NCBI GenBank assembly: GCA_020638675.1
Contig: JACKID010000001.1
Location: 1,364,001 to 1,428,000, forward strand
DNA: 64,000 nucleotides
Direction: 5' to 3'
Source: Planctomycetota bacterium
GTDB taxonomy: Bacteria; Planctomycetota; UBA8742; UBA2392
The notes under the pieces were generated by a model. The model was not told where the DNA came from. It was given only the letters and a program-made list of their open reading frames with translations, and made no database searches. The position numbers and the translations under genes are program-made. Shown here one piece after another: positions 56,956-64,000 of this stretch. How positions within the stretch are numbered: position 1 is the stretch's first letter; every line of letters begins with the position of its first letter.

Positions 56956-58614
56956 CTAGCGTCCCGCCAGGCCGGTGCGGTCGATGTACTCGCCGCCGGA
57001 CATTCGTGCCAGCGCGTCCAGCAGGCGCCCGTCGTGCGGGCCGATGCCTACCGTGTTGATCACGCACTTGCGGAACACATTCATGCGCGCCATGTCGGCC
57101 GCGATGTTCTCCGGCTGGCAGTAGCGCCCGTTGCCGATTGAGGGGCCGCCCGGGCGACCGACCTGGCCGCCGTCGGTGCAGTCGTCGCTGATTGTGGGCG
57201 TGCCGTCGGTCAGGAAGAAGATCGTGGTCGCGCCGGTGCGCAGGCATTCCGGGTCCCATGCCGGGTTGTTTTCCTTCTTGCCGATCTTGTTCGGGTCGAG
57301 CGACTTGCGCTTGTTACCGCAGAAGCCGCGCGTCAGCGCACCGTGGATGTTGGTGAGCTGCGCCCAGTTCAAGGCCTCAACCTTCTTGATGAACTTGGCC
57401 TTGTTCGGCTCAGTCGCCTGGACGAACTCCTTGTTGGCGCCGTCGATCCAGTCGTGGCCGGTCGAATAGATGACGATGTTGAACCAGTAGTCATCGGGCA
57501 GGTACTTGAGCGTGTAGATCAGCTCGACCTTGGCGAGGTCCATCTTGGTCTTGACCTTGCTGTAGTCCGGCGGCGGGATCTCGGGCTTCTTTTCATCGTC
57601 GTCGCCGTCGTCCTTGCCACCCTTCTTGCCGCCGGTGACCGGGCCGTCGTCCTTCTTCGGCTCTTCCTTGGGCGGCTCCTTGTCAGGCGGCGGCATGGTG
57701 ACCGGGCCCTGCATCGAGCCGGAAATGTCGATCACGAACATCACGCGCTTGCCGACAGCCGCGGCCTTGAAGAACTTCGGCACGTCGCGTCCGGCGACCG
57801 TGTTGCCGTCGCGGCTTTCGCCACGGGCGACCTTCTTGCCGCCCATTTCCACCCACCAGCGCCAGAACGTCGGATCGATGTAGGTGTCTTCGCCGGTGAT
57901 CTCGGAGAGCGCCTTGCAGGTGAACCACTGGATACGGTCGTCCTTCGACTTCTCGAGAATGTCGGCCATGGCCAGCACGATGTTGTTGCGAATGGTCGTG
58001 TCGCCGCCCTTGGTCATTGCCGGTGCCGCCTGGACACAGGTCAGCGCGATGATCGGCGTCTTTTCGTCCCAATCTTCCTGGTAGGTCTTGAGCACCTTCA
58101 ACAGCAGCTCCGCCATGTCACTGCGCGAGGTGCGCGCCATGGCTTCGATCGCGGCCGAGCGAATGTAGATGTCGTCGTCCTTCGACTCTTCAATCGCCTT
58201 GCGCAGGATCTGGTTGCCGCGCTCACTGTTCTGCTGGCTGAGCCCGAGGAACGTCCAGAACGCGCCGAAGAGATTCTCCGGTCGCTCCCACTTGAGGACG
58301 TTCTTCTCGACGACGTCGAGCGCTTCTTCAGACGTGAGCATGGCGATGGACTCGGCCATGCTCCAGCCTGCCGGGCCGTCATCTTCCGTCGCCAGGCAGG
58401 TCATGATGTACGTGGTGCCGGTCTTGTTGTTCGCGCGGGCCAGGTCCTGCACGGCCTTGGCGCGTACGTCCGGGTTCTTGTCGGTGATGTTCTTGCTGGC
58501 AATCCTGACCGCGTCGTCGGCCGCATCGGCGACCACGTGCGTGGTTGAGACGGATAGCAGCGCGGCAAACAGCCCGCCTGCCAGCAGCGTTCTCGTCCAG
58601 AGTTTGCTTGTCAT
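56956..58614 (-). CDS. Secreted HEAT-VWA protein (paralogue 2)
   Basis: 552 residues from the ATG at 58614, with GGGAGG nine bases upstream; the longer frame to 58746 has no signal peptide at its start. A signal peptide ends near HVVADA. The HEAT-like part contains NPDVRAKAVQDLARANNK and DDRIQWFTCKALSEITGE, closely matching the paralogue. The VWA domain has the MIDAS motif FVIDISGSMQG and TIFFLTDGTPT, followed by GEYIDRTG at the C-terminus. A Pro/Lys/Asp insertion separates the first VWA strands. Both copies keep metal-site residues, so neither looks degenerate. Confidence 0.88.
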   Translation of the reverse strand: MTSKLWTRTLLAGGLFAALLSVSTTHVVADAADDAVRIASKNITDKNPDVRAKAVQDLARANNKTGTTYIMTCLATEDDGPAGWSMAESIAMLTSEEALDVVEKNVLKWERPENLFGAFWTFLGLSQQNSERGNQILRKAIEESKDDDIYIRSAAIEAMARTSRSDMAELLLKVLKTYQEDWDEKTPIIALTCVQAAPAMTKGGDTTIRNNIVLAMADILEKSKDDRIQWFTCKALSEITGEDTYIDPTFWRWWVEMGGKKVARGESRDGNTVAGRDVPKFFKAAAVGKRVMFVIDISGSMQGPVTMPPPDKEPPKEEPKKDDGPVTGGKKGGKDDGDDDEKKPEIPPPDYSKVKTKMDLAKVELIYTLKYLPDDYWFNIVIYSTGHDWIDGANKEFVQATEPNKAKFIKKVEALNWAQLTNIHGALTRGFCGNKRKSLDPNKIGKKENNPAWDPECLRTGATTIFFLTDGTPTISDDCTDGGQVGRPGGPSIGNGRYCQPENIAADMARMNVFRKCVINTVGIGPHDGRLLDALARMSGGEYIDRTGLAGR

Positions 58615-58696
58615 TGAGTCAATCCTCCCACGGATTCGCACCCCACTGCCCAGCGATTCGATTCGTCTGGCGATTCCCGTCTCGCCCCTCTTCTTG

Positions 58697-59896
58697 CTAT
58701 CGGCCCTTGCCGCCACCTGAGAAATTCTGCGTCCAGTAGGCGCCATCGTGCCCGACGCCGATGATGCTGTGATTGCCGATCATGTTGCGATGGTGCTCGG
58801 CCGCACCGTACCACTGCCAGACGGCCTGTTCACCATTTTCCGCGCCGACCAGACAGTTTTCGGCCACGCTGCCGCCAAAGCCGGCGTTCTTGGCGCGTGC
58901 CTGCGGCGTCGCGCCCCCGGGCTCACCGGGGATGTTGTGCGCGAGTTTCTTGATCTTGTTCATGTACTGCGAATGGCCGGTTGTGGCCTTGCAGAGGCTG
59001 AGGTTGATTGAGACGCAGCCTTTGCCGAGCATCATGCGGTAGTCGTTCAGCACGCGCACGTGGCGCTTGTCTTCTTCGGTGAGTGTGCCGCCCTCGAGCG
59101 CTTCGTTCGCCTCAAGCACGCCGGAGTTGGCCTTGTATTCCTTCTCCTTGACGTTCAGCAGCTCGGCGCCCTTGCCGCGCATGACGGCTTCCGCGTCGTC
59201 GAAGCCTTCGGGCCAGTTGGCCAGCTCCGGCACGATTTCGCCGAGCAGCTTCGCCAGCCCGTCGAGCTTGCCGGCGGGCGTCTTGAGATCGAGCCCGAAG
59301 TGTTCCGAGGCGTAGCCAACCGGGTCGCGCCAGACTTCGAACAGCGGCTTGCAGGCCGCGTCGACTTCCGGCTGCTTCTTGCAGCCATCGGCCTCGGTGT
59401 AGCCCGGGTCCATGATGGCCTTGAGCGCGAGCGGGCGGTTTTCGTCGAGCACCCCGCGCAGGCGGTCAACCGTTACACCCGAGGACCGGATTGCTTCGTC
59501 AACGGCGCGCGCGGCTTCCTTCTCTTTGAAGCCGTCAAAATCCTCGACGACCTTTGCAGCCAGCTCCTTGTCTTCACCGATGGCGCCCTTGAGGGCTTCC
59601 ACGGCTTCCTTCACGAGTTGCTGGTCGGCTTCTTTGTCTGAGTCCCACTTGCGCTGGATGGTGCTGACCCAGCCGGCCGCGGTTGGCGGAAGCTTGGGCT
59701 TTGCGGGCTCGGGCGGTTTCTCGGCTGCGTCCGGATCCTTGCCTTCGGCAATGGCCTTCTCGCGCGCCTTCTTCTTACGCAATTCCTTGATGAAGTCGTC
59801 GTCGTCCTGGGCGGACAACGCCGGGGCGGCGACGAGCAGCATCACCAGCAACATCACAACCCATTTCAGGGCCGGGACTAAGCGACTTGGGGCCAT
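58697..59896 (-). CDS. Secreted CAP-domain (SCP/PR1-like) protein
   Basis: 399 residues with GGAGAAGGC before the ATG. A signal peptide (KWVVMLLVMLLVAAPALSAQ) is followed by a charged region rich in Lys and Glu and a helical middle region. The CAP domain fills the last 115 residues: VLNDYRMMLGKGCVSIN, KATTGHSQYMNKIKKLAHN, GGSVAENCLVGA, WYGAAEHHRNMIGNHSIIGVG and WTQNFS. The CAP His and Glu residues (GHS, AEN, EHH) are present. Bacterial CAP proteins are mostly uncharacterised; they may bind lipids or act on cell-envelope material. It lies next to the HEAT-VWA genes, separated by 82 bp. Confidence 0.88.
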   Translation of the reverse strand: MAPSRLVPALKWVVMLLVMLLVAAPALSAQDDDDFIKELRKKKAREKAIAEGKDPDAAEKPPEPAKPKLPPTAAGWVSTIQRKWDSDKEADQQLVKEAVEALKGAIGEDKELAAKVVEDFDGFKEKEAARAVDEAIRSSGVTVDRLRGVLDENRPLALKAIMDPGYTEADGCKKQPEVDAACKPLFEVWRDPVGYASEHFGLDLKTPAGKLDGLAKLLGEIVPELANWPEGFDDAEAVMRGKGAELLNVKEKEYKANSGVLEANEALEGGTLTEEDKRHVRVLNDYRMMLGKGCVSINLSLCKATTGHSQYMNKIKKLAHNIPGEPGGATPQARAKNAGFGGSVAENCLVGAENGEQAVWQWYGAAEHHRNMIGNHSIIGVGHDGAYWTQNFSGGGKGR

Positions 59897-60042
59897 GCCT
59901 TCTCCAAATGGCCTTACGGGTGCACGCTATGCACCCTAAGTCTAACTCGCCCAGTGAGTCCTTACGAACGAATCAGGAAATGATTGGTTCAATCAGACTT
60001 TGTGAGCCCGCCGGGTTGTGTAAGTTACATACCTGTGGTGGT

Positions 60043-60771
60043 TTACGACGCGGGCTTGCGGGCAAGGCAGAGCAGGCTGACGCCCATCAGGCTCGGCAGC
60101 CAGGGCAGCAGCCAGCGCTCACTGGCAAAGATGCTGTACAGCGCGAAGTTCACGGGCCCTGCGGGGACGTGCTCCGTGTCGCTCTTGCCGTCGCCTTCGC
60201 CATCGTCTTTGCTGACCAGGCGAACGGCCGCGACGAGCGGGAACAGCGCCGTGTTGATGTAGCGGAACTTGCGGATTTCAAACCCGGCCTGCGTCACCTT
60301 GGAGCGCAACTCCGCGCGCCGGTAGCGGCGCACGTGGTGCAGCGCGCGGTCGTGCGCAGAGAACATCCAGGGGTGCGCGGGCACCGTGAACAGACCGTGT
60401 CCGCCCGGCTTGAGCACGCGGAAGATCTCGCTTAGCGCGGACTTGTCGTCGTCGATGTGCTCAAGCGTGTCGAGCGACGTCACCAGGTCCAGGCTCGCGT
60501 CGGCCACGGGCAGGCGTCGCAGGTCGGCCTGCACCAGCTTTTCCAGCCCGCGTGCGCGGGTGTGCTTGAGGGCCAGCCCGTGCAGGTCGGCGCCGATCTG
60601 CACCCATTGGGGCAACTGCTTGAGCGTCATGCCGGTGCCGCAACTGCAGTCGAGCCCGACGCCGGGCGGCACGTACTTGCGCAGGAACGTACGCACGACG
60701 GCAAGGCGCGCCCGGAACCACCAGTGGCGTTCCTCAACCCGGGCCATGCGATCGTATTCTGCGGTTTCCAT
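60043..60771 (-). CDS. SAM-dependent methyltransferase (class I, type 11)
   Basis: 242 residues. The SAM-binding motif is VGLDCSCGTGMTLKQL, with GADLHGLALKHTRARGL and the type 11 signature DLVTSLDTLEHIDDDKSA and FRVLKPGGHGLFTVPAH. The last 60 residues carry two hydrophobic segments (NTALFPLVAAVRLV and LLPWLPSLMGVSLLCLA), which may place it at the membrane. It begins directly after the stop of the 75-residue gene at 60772 (TAAATG). With the glycosyltransferase upstream it probably belongs to a lipid or polysaccharide modification unit; the substrate is not known. Confidence 0.88.
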   Translation of the reverse strand: METAEYDRMARVEERHWWFRARLAVVRTFLRKYVPPGVGLDCSCGTGMTLKQLPQWVQIGADLHGLALKHTRARGLEKLVQADLRRLPVADASLDLVTSLDTLEHIDDDKSALSEIFRVLKPGGHGLFTVPAHPWMFSAHDRALHHVRRYRRAELRSKVTQAGFEIRKFRYINTALFPLVAAVRLVSKDDGEGDGKSDTEHVPAGPVNFALYSIFASERWLLPWLPSLMGVSLLCLARKPAS

Positions 60772-60999
60772 TTATGGCTTACGCCCCGTGAGGCGGCCTG
60801 CGGCTTCGCGAAGTTGGGCGATCAAGTCGTCTAGGGGAAGGCGGTAGGGTTGGCCATTGCGATCAGCGAAAATCGTAACGTGAAGCTGGGCCGATTCTTG
60901 GTCTATTTCCGCAATGTCGTTCTCACCATGCCAGAGTTCGCCTACCAACTTGTCTCGATCCGGCGGGCTGCAAACTTCAATTCGCCACGGCGTGGTCAT
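60772..60999 (-). CDS. Small hypothetical protein in a glycosyltransferase/methyltransferase operon
   Basis: 75 residues from the ATG at 60999, with AAGGAGG five bases upstream, so the start is well supported. The sequence MTTPWRIEVCSPPDRDKLVG is followed by strands with AEIDQESAQLHVTIFADRN and a terminal helix (LDDLIAQLREAAGRL). It looks like a small alpha-beta domain. No family was recognised. It lies 10 bp after the glycosyltransferase stop and touches the methyltransferase start, so all three genes form one operon. Confidence 0.8.
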   Translation of the reverse strand: MTTPWRIEVCSPPDRDKLVGELWHGENDIAEIDQESAQLHVTIFADRNGQPYRLPLDDLIAQLREAAGRLTGRKP

Positions 61000-61009
61000 T
61001 GAATCCTCC

Positions 61010-61810
61010 TTAACGTCGCGCAAACTCGCTGGATGGAGTTACCCGAACACTGGCGCTGTCGTAGTCGCCGCGCCGGTAGCGCTTCTTGATGCGCCGCACG
61101 GCCTTGAGCATGCGCCAGCCGTCGCGGAACAGGCTGACCTTGCTGCCCGGCATTTCGGTCCAGTTCACGAATACCTCGGCGACCTTCAGCCCGCGCCGTT
61201 GCGCGATCAGCAGCAACTCAACGTCGAATGCGAAGCCGTCTTCCTGCGCGATGTTGAAAAGCTCGATCGCACGCTGGGTGCCGAACAGCTTGAAGCCGCA
61301 CTGCGTGTCGCGGATGCCCTTCACCGCGCCCATGCGCACGGTGCGATTGAACCAGCGCCCGAGAAAACGCCGCAGCGGGCTGGCCTGCACTAGCTTGTCG
61401 GCGCCCTCGCGGCTGGCCACGGCGATGTCCGCGCCCTCCGCGATCGCCTTTTCCAGCGCAGTCAGCTCGTCCATTCCCGTCGCACCGTCCGCGTCCGCAA
61501 ACAGCCGGGCGCGCCCGTTGGCGGCCAGCATGCCGGTGCGCACGGCCGCGCCCTTGCCGGCGTTCTTGAGGTGTGAAATCACCCGCACGCCGGCGCGGGC
61601 CGCCAGCCGCGCCGTGTCGTCGCTGCTGCCGTCGTCCACGACGATGATCTCGCTGCCCGGGCGTTGCCGGCTGCACCAGTCCGCCACGGAGTCCAGAAAC
61701 GCCGGCAGTCGCGCCGCTTCGTTGAAGGCCGGAATGACGATAGACAAACCCACGCCGCTGTCGGCGCCGGAGGCGGTGGGGGGCTCGGTTGAAGCGGCGG
61801 TTTCGGGCAT
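61010..61810 (-). CDS. Family 2 glycosyltransferase (dolichyl-phosphate glucosyltransferase-like)
   Basis: 266 residues. The GT2 fold is shown by LSIVIPAFNEAARLPAFLD, IIVVDDGSSDDTA, NAGKGAAVRTGML and ADADGATGMDEL (metal-binding DxD), then IRDTQCGFKLFGT and ELLLIAQRRGLKVAEVFVNW. The set resembles dolichyl- or undecaprenyl-phosphate sugar transferases of the Alg5 type. No membrane helices follow the catalytic domain. The first 20 residues are Ala/Ser/Pro-rich. It is the first gene of a three-gene operon with a small protein and a methyltransferase. BshC lies divergently beyond a small palindrome. Confidence 0.9.
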   Translation of the reverse strand: MPETAASTEPPTASGADSGVGLSIVIPAFNEAARLPAFLDSVADWCSRQRPGSEIIVVDDGSSDDTARLAARAGVRVISHLKNAGKGAAVRTGMLAANGRARLFADADGATGMDELTALEKAIAEGADIAVASREGADKLVQASPLRRFLGRWFNRTVRMGAVKGIRDTQCGFKLFGTQRAIELFNIAQEDGFAFDVELLLIAQRRGLKVAEVFVNWTEMPGSKVSLFRDGWRMLKAVRRIKKRYRRGDYDSASVRVTPSSEFARR

Positions 61811-61818
61811 GGAACGTC

Positions 61819-61896
61819 AGGTTATAGGCTCTAGGTGGTAGGTTGTAGACTCTGTTCAATCAACCCCTACTACCCGCCACCCACAACCTATAACCT
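61819..61896. repeat. Imperfect palindrome between divergent genes
   Basis: AGGTTATAGG at the left end is repeated inverted as CCTATAACCT at the right end, with further partial matches inside (GGTGGTAGGTTGTAG against CCACCCACAACC). It lies between the divergent starts of the glycosyltransferase and bshC genes, so it must overlap or neighbour both promoters. Confidence 0.7.
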
Positions 61897-61903
61897 TTGC
61901 CCC

Positions 61904-63481
61904 ATGCCTACGGACCAGACCTATCTCGATGGCGGCAACGAACTCGGGCGCCGGTACATCACCGACTTCGCCCGCGTGGAGGCGTTCTACGGCAGCGACT
62001 ACCGCCGCCCCGAGCATCTGGCGGCGCAGGCCAGCCGCCTGCTGAACCGGACATGGAAGCCGCGTTTTGAGCGCGAGACCGTCGTCGCGATGCTCAGCAA
62101 ATATGCCGAGCGCCACCCGGCACCCCGCGCCGTGCATGAAAACATCGCGCGCCTGGCTGACCCGACGGCCGTCTGTGTGGTTACCGGCCAGCAGGCGGGG
62201 CTCGGCGGCGGGCCATTGCTGGTGCTGTACAAGGCGCTCACGGCGGTGAGGCTGGCGCGCGAGACCGAGCGCGCATCGGGCCAGCCCTGCATCCCGATCT
62301 TCTGGAACGCCAGCGACGACAGCGATATCGAGGAGATCAATCGAATTCGCAGCGTCGCCGGCGGGGGCGAACTTCGCAAGTTCCGCTTCGACATCCCGGC
62401 CGGCAAGCGCCACGTGCGCGACATCATGCTGCCGGGGCCGGACGATGGGGCATGGCAGGCGGCCCAGGATGCGCTGGGCGACGGGCCGTTTCTCGAGCGC
62501 GCGGCGTTGTTGCTGCGCGAGGGGGCGGGGCGCAACTTCGGCGCGGCGTTTACCCGGCTGCTGAATGAGCTGCTGGGGGCGCGCGGGCTCGTGGTCATTG
62601 AGCCGTGGGCGCTGGTCGACCACCCGGCCTGGAAGCGCCTACTGTTGCTCGAAGTCGACAAGCGCGAGGAGCGCCGCACGGGCTTGCAGCGCGTGGCCGA
62701 GCGGCTGGATGCGCTCGGGTTGCCGGCGGGCGTGCCGATTACGAACCACCTCAACCTGTTCAAGACCGTGCGCGGCGAGCGCCGCCACGTCAGTACCGAG
62801 GGCAAGCGGCTGGTGATTGAGGGCTCGGACGAGTCGATCTCGAAGACCGAGCTGCTGAAGCAGATCCGGGCCGAGCCGGGCAAGTTCACGCCCAACGTGC
62901 TGCTGCGCCCGCTGATCCAGAACGCGATTTTCCCGACTGTCGCATACGTCGGCGGGCAGGCCGAGATCGCCTACCACGGACTGCTGAAGGGGCTGCATCG
63001 CACGTCGCAAGTGTTCATGCCGTCGCTGTTCCCGCGCCTGTCGATGACGCTGGTGGATCGCGAAGACGCGCGCATGTTCGACAAGGTGGTCGCGTTCCGG
63101 AAGCGCCTGAAGTGGCGGCAGAACGAGGCGGGCATCGTCAACGAAGAGGCGCAGCTTGCGGTACGGCGCGCGTTCCACGACCTGCGCGAGAATCTAACGG
63201 GGCTCGCCAAGCCGCTCGAGCAGGACATCGCCAAGTTCGAGCAGCGCACCATGCGCGCGGTGGGGGACGTAATGACGCGAGTTAAATACGACCCGCTGAG
63301 CATCACCGAAGGCGGCGCCGAGATGCAGCCGCTGCTGAACCGCTACTTCCCCGAGGACAAGCCGCAGGAGCGCGTGATTACCCTGCTGGCAGCGTACGCC
63401 CGCTACGGCCCCAAGCTGATCGAAGCCATCGACAACGTCCCCGAAGTCTTCGACTTCGGCCACCACGTCGCGGTGATGTAG
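61904..63481 (+). CDS. bshC: Bacillithiol synthase BshC homologue (putative cysteine-adding enzyme)
   Basis: 525 residues from the ATG at 61904. BshC phrases include AVCVVTGQQAGLGGGPLLVLYKALTAV split over residues about 90-116, PIFWNASDDSDIEEIN, LVVIEPWALVDHPAWK, LRPLIQNAIFPTVAYVGGQAEIAYH and MPSLFPRLSMTLVD. BshC is thought to add cysteine to glucosaminyl-malate, the last step in making the thiol bacillithiol. The length matches the family. No bshA or bshB is in the window. No ribosome binding site precedes the ATG, which lies just after a palindromic repeat, so translation control may be unusual. Confidence 0.92.
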   Translation: MPTDQTYLDGGNELGRRYITDFARVEAFYGSDYRRPEHLAAQASRLLNRTWKPRFERETVVAMLSKYAERHPAPRAVHENIARLADPTAVCVVTGQQAGLGGGPLLVLYKALTAVRLARETERASGQPCIPIFWNASDDSDIEEINRIRSVAGGGELRKFRFDIPAGKRHVRDIMLPGPDDGAWQAAQDALGDGPFLERAALLLREGAGRNFGAAFTRLLNELLGARGLVVIEPWALVDHPAWKRLLLLEVDKREERRTGLQRVAERLDALGLPAGVPITNHLNLFKTVRGERRHVSTEGKRLVIEGSDESISKTELLKQIRAEPGKFTPNVLLRPLIQNAIFPTVAYVGGQAEIAYHGLLKGLHRTSQVFMPSLFPRLSMTLVDREDARMFDKVVAFRKRLKWRQNEAGIVNEEAQLAVRRAFHDLRENLTGLAKPLEQDIAKFEQRTMRAVGDVMTRVKYDPLSITEGGAEMQPLLNRYFPEDKPQERVITLLAAYARYGPKLIEAIDNVPEVFDFGHHVAVM

Positions 63482-63487
63482 GGCGGA

Positions 63488-64000
63488 TCAGTTTCGCGCT
63501 GCCTTGCGACGTCTCGCTACAACCGCCAGTGCGAAAAGCGCCAATGCGGGCACGAAGAGATTCGTCCGCGTGCTGGTGCTGCATGACGAGTCGTCTGAAG
63601 AGTCCGATCCCCCGCTTGAAGCAGGGGCCGCGGTCGCCCAGCCTGTGATGGTGAAGCTGTAAGGTGTATGCGACGGGTCGTTGTTGTCCAGCGACAGCGT
63701 GAAGCTGAAGAAGCCTGGGGCGGCCGGCGTTACGTCCACCACGAAGTTCGTGCTTCCGCCGGGCGAGATTGTGGTTGTACTCACGTTCGTGGAGATCACG
63801 GCCGTGCATTGCACTTCGTTCCCGATCGCGACAGCGGGTGTGCCCGTCAGGTTCAGGCTGCCGCCGCCGTAGTTGGAGTTGGCGACGGTGAACGTCAGGC
63901 TTTTCCCCTGGCCGGCTACGGCCGTTGCTGTGTTGACGAATCCCCCGACTGGGATGACTGGGCCGACCGGAAGCGGCCCGAGATGGATGTACATGAATGG
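63488..64000 (-). CDS. C-terminal end of a surface protein with Cys-TM-Arg tail (partial)
   Basis: The frame is open at the right edge of the window, so the N-terminus is missing. The visible 170 residues begin with VGGFVNTATAVAGQG and form an Ig-like module of the choice-of-anchor D type (TISPGGSTNFVVDVTP, FFSFTLSLDNNDPSHTPYSF). A Ser/Asp-rich linker ends in SSCSTSTRTN, followed by a membrane helix (LFVPALALFALAVVA) and RRRKAARN. The Cys-helix-Arg tail resembles that of the metzincin at 47847 and of known C-terminal sorting signals. The protein is probably exported and held at the cell surface. Confidence 0.85.
   Translation of the reverse strand, partial: PFMYIHLGPLPVGPVIPVGGFVNTATAVAGQGKSLTFTVANSNYGGGSLNLTGTPAVAIGNEVQCTAVISTNVSTTTISPGGSTNFVVDVTPAAPGFFSFTLSLDNNDPSHTPYSFTITGWATAAPASSGGSDSSDDSSCSTSTRTNLFVPALALFALAVVARRRKAARN

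Overview
The window is about 64 kb of GC-rich bacterial DNA, densely coding on both strands, with frequent GTG and TTG starts, strong Shine-Dalgarno sites and many 1-20 bp gene overlaps. The mix of genes suggests a member of the Planctomycetota or a close relative. It includes many secreted or membrane-anchored proteins with HEAT-like and VWA domains, paired ECF sigma and FecR-like genes with Pro/Glu-rich linkers, DUF3352-like and CAP-domain proteins, a B12-binding radical SAM protein with a DUF4070-like C-terminus, and a BshC homologue. This is inference from gene content; no rRNA or marker phylogeny is available.

Layout. 1-670: end of a DUF4266/DUF3570-type lipoprotein and outer-membrane pair (minus). 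758-6753: a translationally coupled minus-strand operon. It encodes a PhcB-type methyltransferase with an N-terminal PilZ-like domain, a membrane hybrid histidine kinase with two kinase cores, a receiver protein with a degenerate kinase domain, and an unknown protein. Its architecture matches the Ralstonia phcBSR quorum-sensing genes. 6912-10215: epimerase, esterase lipoprotein, NUDIX hydrolase and a zinc-ribbon membrane protein. 10268-13641: a coupled pair of M14 carboxypeptidase-like proteins, the first apparently catalytically dead.

13805-23502: two paralogous cassettes of ECF sigma factor plus a FecR-like anti-sigma with a possible C-terminal jelly-roll domain. One cassette is followed by a GH44 glycosidase lipoprotein. 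The other is followed by a thioredoxin-like gene whose reading frame is interrupted by one in-frame TGA. A SECIS-like hairpin lies directly downstream of that TGA, so this is a strong selenoprotein candidate. Small hairpin repeats lie between the cassettes. 23611-36597: tRNA-Ser, large secreted proteins, a B12-binding radical SAM protein and two DUF3352-like proteins.

36844-41050: a four-gene operon (C39-like peptidase, RLAN-RimK ATP-grasp ligase, GCS2-type amidoligase, N-formylglutamate amidohydrolase) of the type predicted to make an unknown peptide or modify proteins. 41195-47161: carbonic anhydrase, type I glutamine synthetase, small membrane proteins, a tRNA-Leu with an unusual AAG anticodon, and a fused OppD-OppF ATPase. 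47278-59896: a metzincin protease, a ThiD2-ThiE fusion, adenylosuccinate lyase, tandem HEAT-VWA proteins and a CAP protein. 60043-64000: methyltransferase, glycosyltransferase, BshC and the C-terminal end of a surface protein with a Cys-TM-Arg tail.

Several small palindromic repeats (8761, 17881, 18650, 38771, 53592, 61819) punctuate intergenic spaces. No CRISPR array, insertion sequence, prophage or rRNA was seen.
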